Source: Acholeplasmatales bacterium
GTDB taxonomy: Bacteria > Bacillota_I > Bacilli_A > Acholeplasmatales > Anaeroplasmataceae
Direction: 5' to 3'
Length of the DNA stretch: 14,712 nucleotides
Assembly (NCBI GenBank): GCA_024690445.1
Contig: JAILPD010000042.1
Location: 1-14,712 of the forward strand
The notes under the pieces are model-generated. The model searched no databases. It saw only the letters and a program-made list of their open reading frames with translations, and was not told the origin of the DNA. The translations under genes were made by a program, and so were the position numbers. Every line of letters starts with the position of its first letter. Position 1 is the first letter of the stretch. Positions 13,966-14,712 of the stretch are shown here, piece by piece.

Positions 13966-14024
13966 AAAAAATGTATAAAAAATGATAAAATAATTGTTGA
14001 CATTGAATTTGGGTATGGTATAAT
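13966..14024 (+). promoter_or_regulatory. rRNA operon promoter P1 with A/T-rich UP-like region
   Basis: TTGACA (13997-14002), a 16-bp spacer and TATAAT (14019-14024) preceded by TGG: consensus -35, consensus -10 and extended -10 together. Upstream, 13966-13996 is almost pure A/T with A-tracts, as in UP elements. It drives tRNA-Tyr and probably the rRNA genes, with a start near 14031. Confidence 0.92.
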
Positions 14025-14067
14025 GAAAAAGCACTCACGCAAAAATGATGTGTAGGTTAATATTTAT

Positions 14068-14152
14068 GGTTGGGTAGCGAAGAGGCTAAACGCGGCAGAC
14101 TGTAAATCTGCTCCCTAAGGGTTCGGTGGTTCGAAACCACTCCCAACCACCA
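14068..14152 (+). tRNA. tRNA-Tyr (anticodon GUA)
   Basis: An 85-nt class II tRNA. The acceptor stem is GGTTGGG (14068-14074)/CCCAACC (14142-14148), with discriminator A and a genome-encoded CCA (14150-14152). The anticodon stem is GCAGA (14095-14099)/TCTGC (14107-14111), with loop CTGTAAA and anticodon GTA at 14102-14104. The long variable arm pairs CCC with GGG. The T arm is GGTGG-TTCGAAA-CCACT. It lies between rrn promoters P1 and P2, ahead of 16S. Confidence 0.97.
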
Positions 14153-14156
14153 CTTT

Positions 14157-14190
14157 ACTTTAAATTGTGATTGACATTGTAATTTAAAGT
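14157..14190. repeat. Perfect 10-bp inverted repeat enclosing the -35 of rrn promoter P2
   Basis: ACTTTAAATT (14157-14166) and AATTTAAAGT (14181-14190) are exact reverse complements separated by 14 bp that contain TTGACA. The right arm fills most of the spacer and ends at the T of the extended -10. It may be an operator at DNA level, or a hairpin in the P1 transcript just after the tRNA 3' end. There is no T-run, so it is not a standard terminator. Confidence 0.7.
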
Positions 14191-14198
14191 GATAAAAT
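14171..14198 (+). promoter_or_regulatory. rRNA operon promoter P2
   Basis: TTGACA (14171-14176), a 16-bp spacer and TAAAAT (14193-14198) preceded by TGA. It lies between the tRNA-Tyr and 16S genes, forming a tandem P1-P2 pair as in many rrn operons. A start near 14205 falls on GG, suitable for GTP-initiated rRNA promoters. Confidence 0.85.
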
Positions 14199-14227
14199 AA
14201 TTAAGGCGCTTCAAATTGCGTCGACTA

Positions 14228-14243
14228 AATCTTTGAAAACTAT
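14228..14243 (+). promoter_or_regulatory. boxA-like antitermination element in the rRNA leader
   Basis: The leader contains CTTTGAAAACT (14231-14241), matching the boxA-type element CTTTGAAAACT seen in Bacillus rrn leaders and spacers, where NusB/S10 bind the nascent RNA. Assigned from memory of the motif and from its position between P2 and 16S. Confidence 0.55.
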
Positions 14244-14270
14244 ATATGACGAACAAGAATTACAAACAAC

Positions 14271-14288
14271 AATTCTTTTAAAAGAATT
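14271..14288. repeat. 18-bp perfect palindrome in the rRNA leader
   Basis: AATTCTTTTAAAAGAATT is its own reverse complement. In RNA it could form a hairpin only with a small internal loop. It lies ~35 nt before mature 16S and may take part in pre-16S folding or processing. Confidence 0.5.
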
Positions 14289-14323
14289 AGAGCAAAAGAG
14301 AAAAAACAAACAAAAATAAATTT

Positions 14324-14712
14324 TTTTTGGAGAGTTTGATCCTGGCTCAGGATTAACGCTGGCGGCGTGCCTAATACATGCAAGTCGAATGGTAGCAATA
14401 CCATGGCGAACGGGTGAGTAACACGTAGGTAACCTGTCTTTATGCCGAGGATAACCATTGGAAACGATGGATAATACTGGATAGGACATTTTAAGGCATC
14501 TTATAATGTTTAAAGATTTATCACATAGAGAGGGGCCTGCGGCGCATTAGCTAGTTGGTGAGGTGAAGGCTTACCAAGGCGATGATGCGTAGCCGGACTG
14601 AGAGGTTGAACGGCCACAATGGAACTGAGAACGGTCCATACTCCTACGGGAGGCAGCAGTAGGGAATTTTCGGCAATGGGCGAAAGCCTGACCGAGCAAC
14701 GCCGCGTGAACG
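14324..14712 (+). rRNA. 16S ribosomal RNA, 5' part (runs off the window)
   Basis: The universal AGAGTTTGATCCTGGCTCAG block begins at 14331, placing the mature 5' end at about 14323-14324. Other conserved landmarks are GCGGCGTGCCTAATACATGC, GGCGAACGGGTGAGTAACACG, and ACTCCTACGGGAGGCAGCAG (14640-14659), followed by TAGGGAATTTTCGGCAATGG. About 390 nt are present. The V1 loop is very short (TGGTAGCAATACCA), as in many Mollicute-like Bacilli. TTTTCGGCAATGGGCGAAAGCCTGACC recalls uncultured RF39-type sequences. Placement is from memory; identity as 16S is certain. Confidence 0.98.

Noticed and set aside
13948..13991. Extra promoters upstream of rrn P1 (TTGTCA...TATAAA, TGATAAAAT)
   Set aside because: Spacings of 20 and 32 bp are poor; the sequence is better explained as an A/T-rich UP-type region.
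14211..14489. Two minus-strand open frames of 72-92 codons
   Set aside because: They overlap the 16S rRNA and its leader; stop-free frames in structured RNA are not genes.
1..14712. CRISPR array, insertion sequence, prophage or DnaA-box origin
   Set aside because: No spaced direct repeats, transposase, integrase, terminal repeats or TTATCCACA cluster were seen.

Overview
The window is AT-rich chromosomal DNA from a low-GC Firmicute, probably an uncultured gut member of the Bacilli close to the Mollicutes (RF39-like). This placement rests on the partial 16S rRNA at the right edge, read from memory of the group and not searched. Further support comes from gene neighbourhoods that match Bacillus (rpmE-tdk, tadA-SRP RNA, mnmG-rsmG) and from a short SRP RNA without an Alu domain. 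The standard genetic code appears to be in use: tryptophans are TGG, and no TGA occurs in frame. All thirteen protein genes end in TAA. Everything present is housekeeping-type; I see no mobile element, CRISPR array or phage module.

Layout. Positions 1-1490 read rightward: rpmE (L31) and its terminator, then tdk overlapping tadA, then the SRP RNA with its own promoter. Positions 1507-3723 read leftward: a 70-residue orphan protein and a long Xaa-Pro aminopeptidase, sharing a bidirectional terminator with the SRP unit. Positions 3882-7570 read rightward: a CvpA-like membrane protein with its own terminator, then a two-pass membrane protein with an acidic tail, followed 24 nt later by transketolase. 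Positions 7577-10237 read leftward: a GGDEF*-GAF-GGDEF*-EAL protein, probably a c-di-GMP phosphodiesterase, which faces transketolase across a second bidirectional terminator. Positions 10402-13149 read rightward: mnmG, rsmG and a small DUF951 gene, joined by overlaps. A monocistronic CDP-alcohol phosphatidyltransferase (pssA-like) follows, ending at a strong terminator. The right end holds an rRNA operon head: a near-consensus promoter, tRNA-Tyr(GUA), a second promoter inside a perfect 10-bp inverted repeat, a leader with a boxA-like element, and the first ~390 nt of 16S rRNA.

How it works together. Many genes serve translation: L31, A34 deamination by TadA, wobble-uridine modification by MnmG, 16S G527 methylation by RsmG, tRNA-Tyr, rRNA, and co-translational targeting by SRP. 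Tdk and transketolase supply nucleotide and pentose precursors, and the pssA-like enzyme makes phospholipid. Promoters share a recurrent extended -10 element (TGn followed by TATAAT, TAGAAT or TAAAAT). The least explained items are the acidic-tailed membrane protein, the 70-residue orphan, the c-di-GMP effector protein and the inverted repeat at rrn promoter P2. I found no clear evidence of a wholly new multi-gene system.
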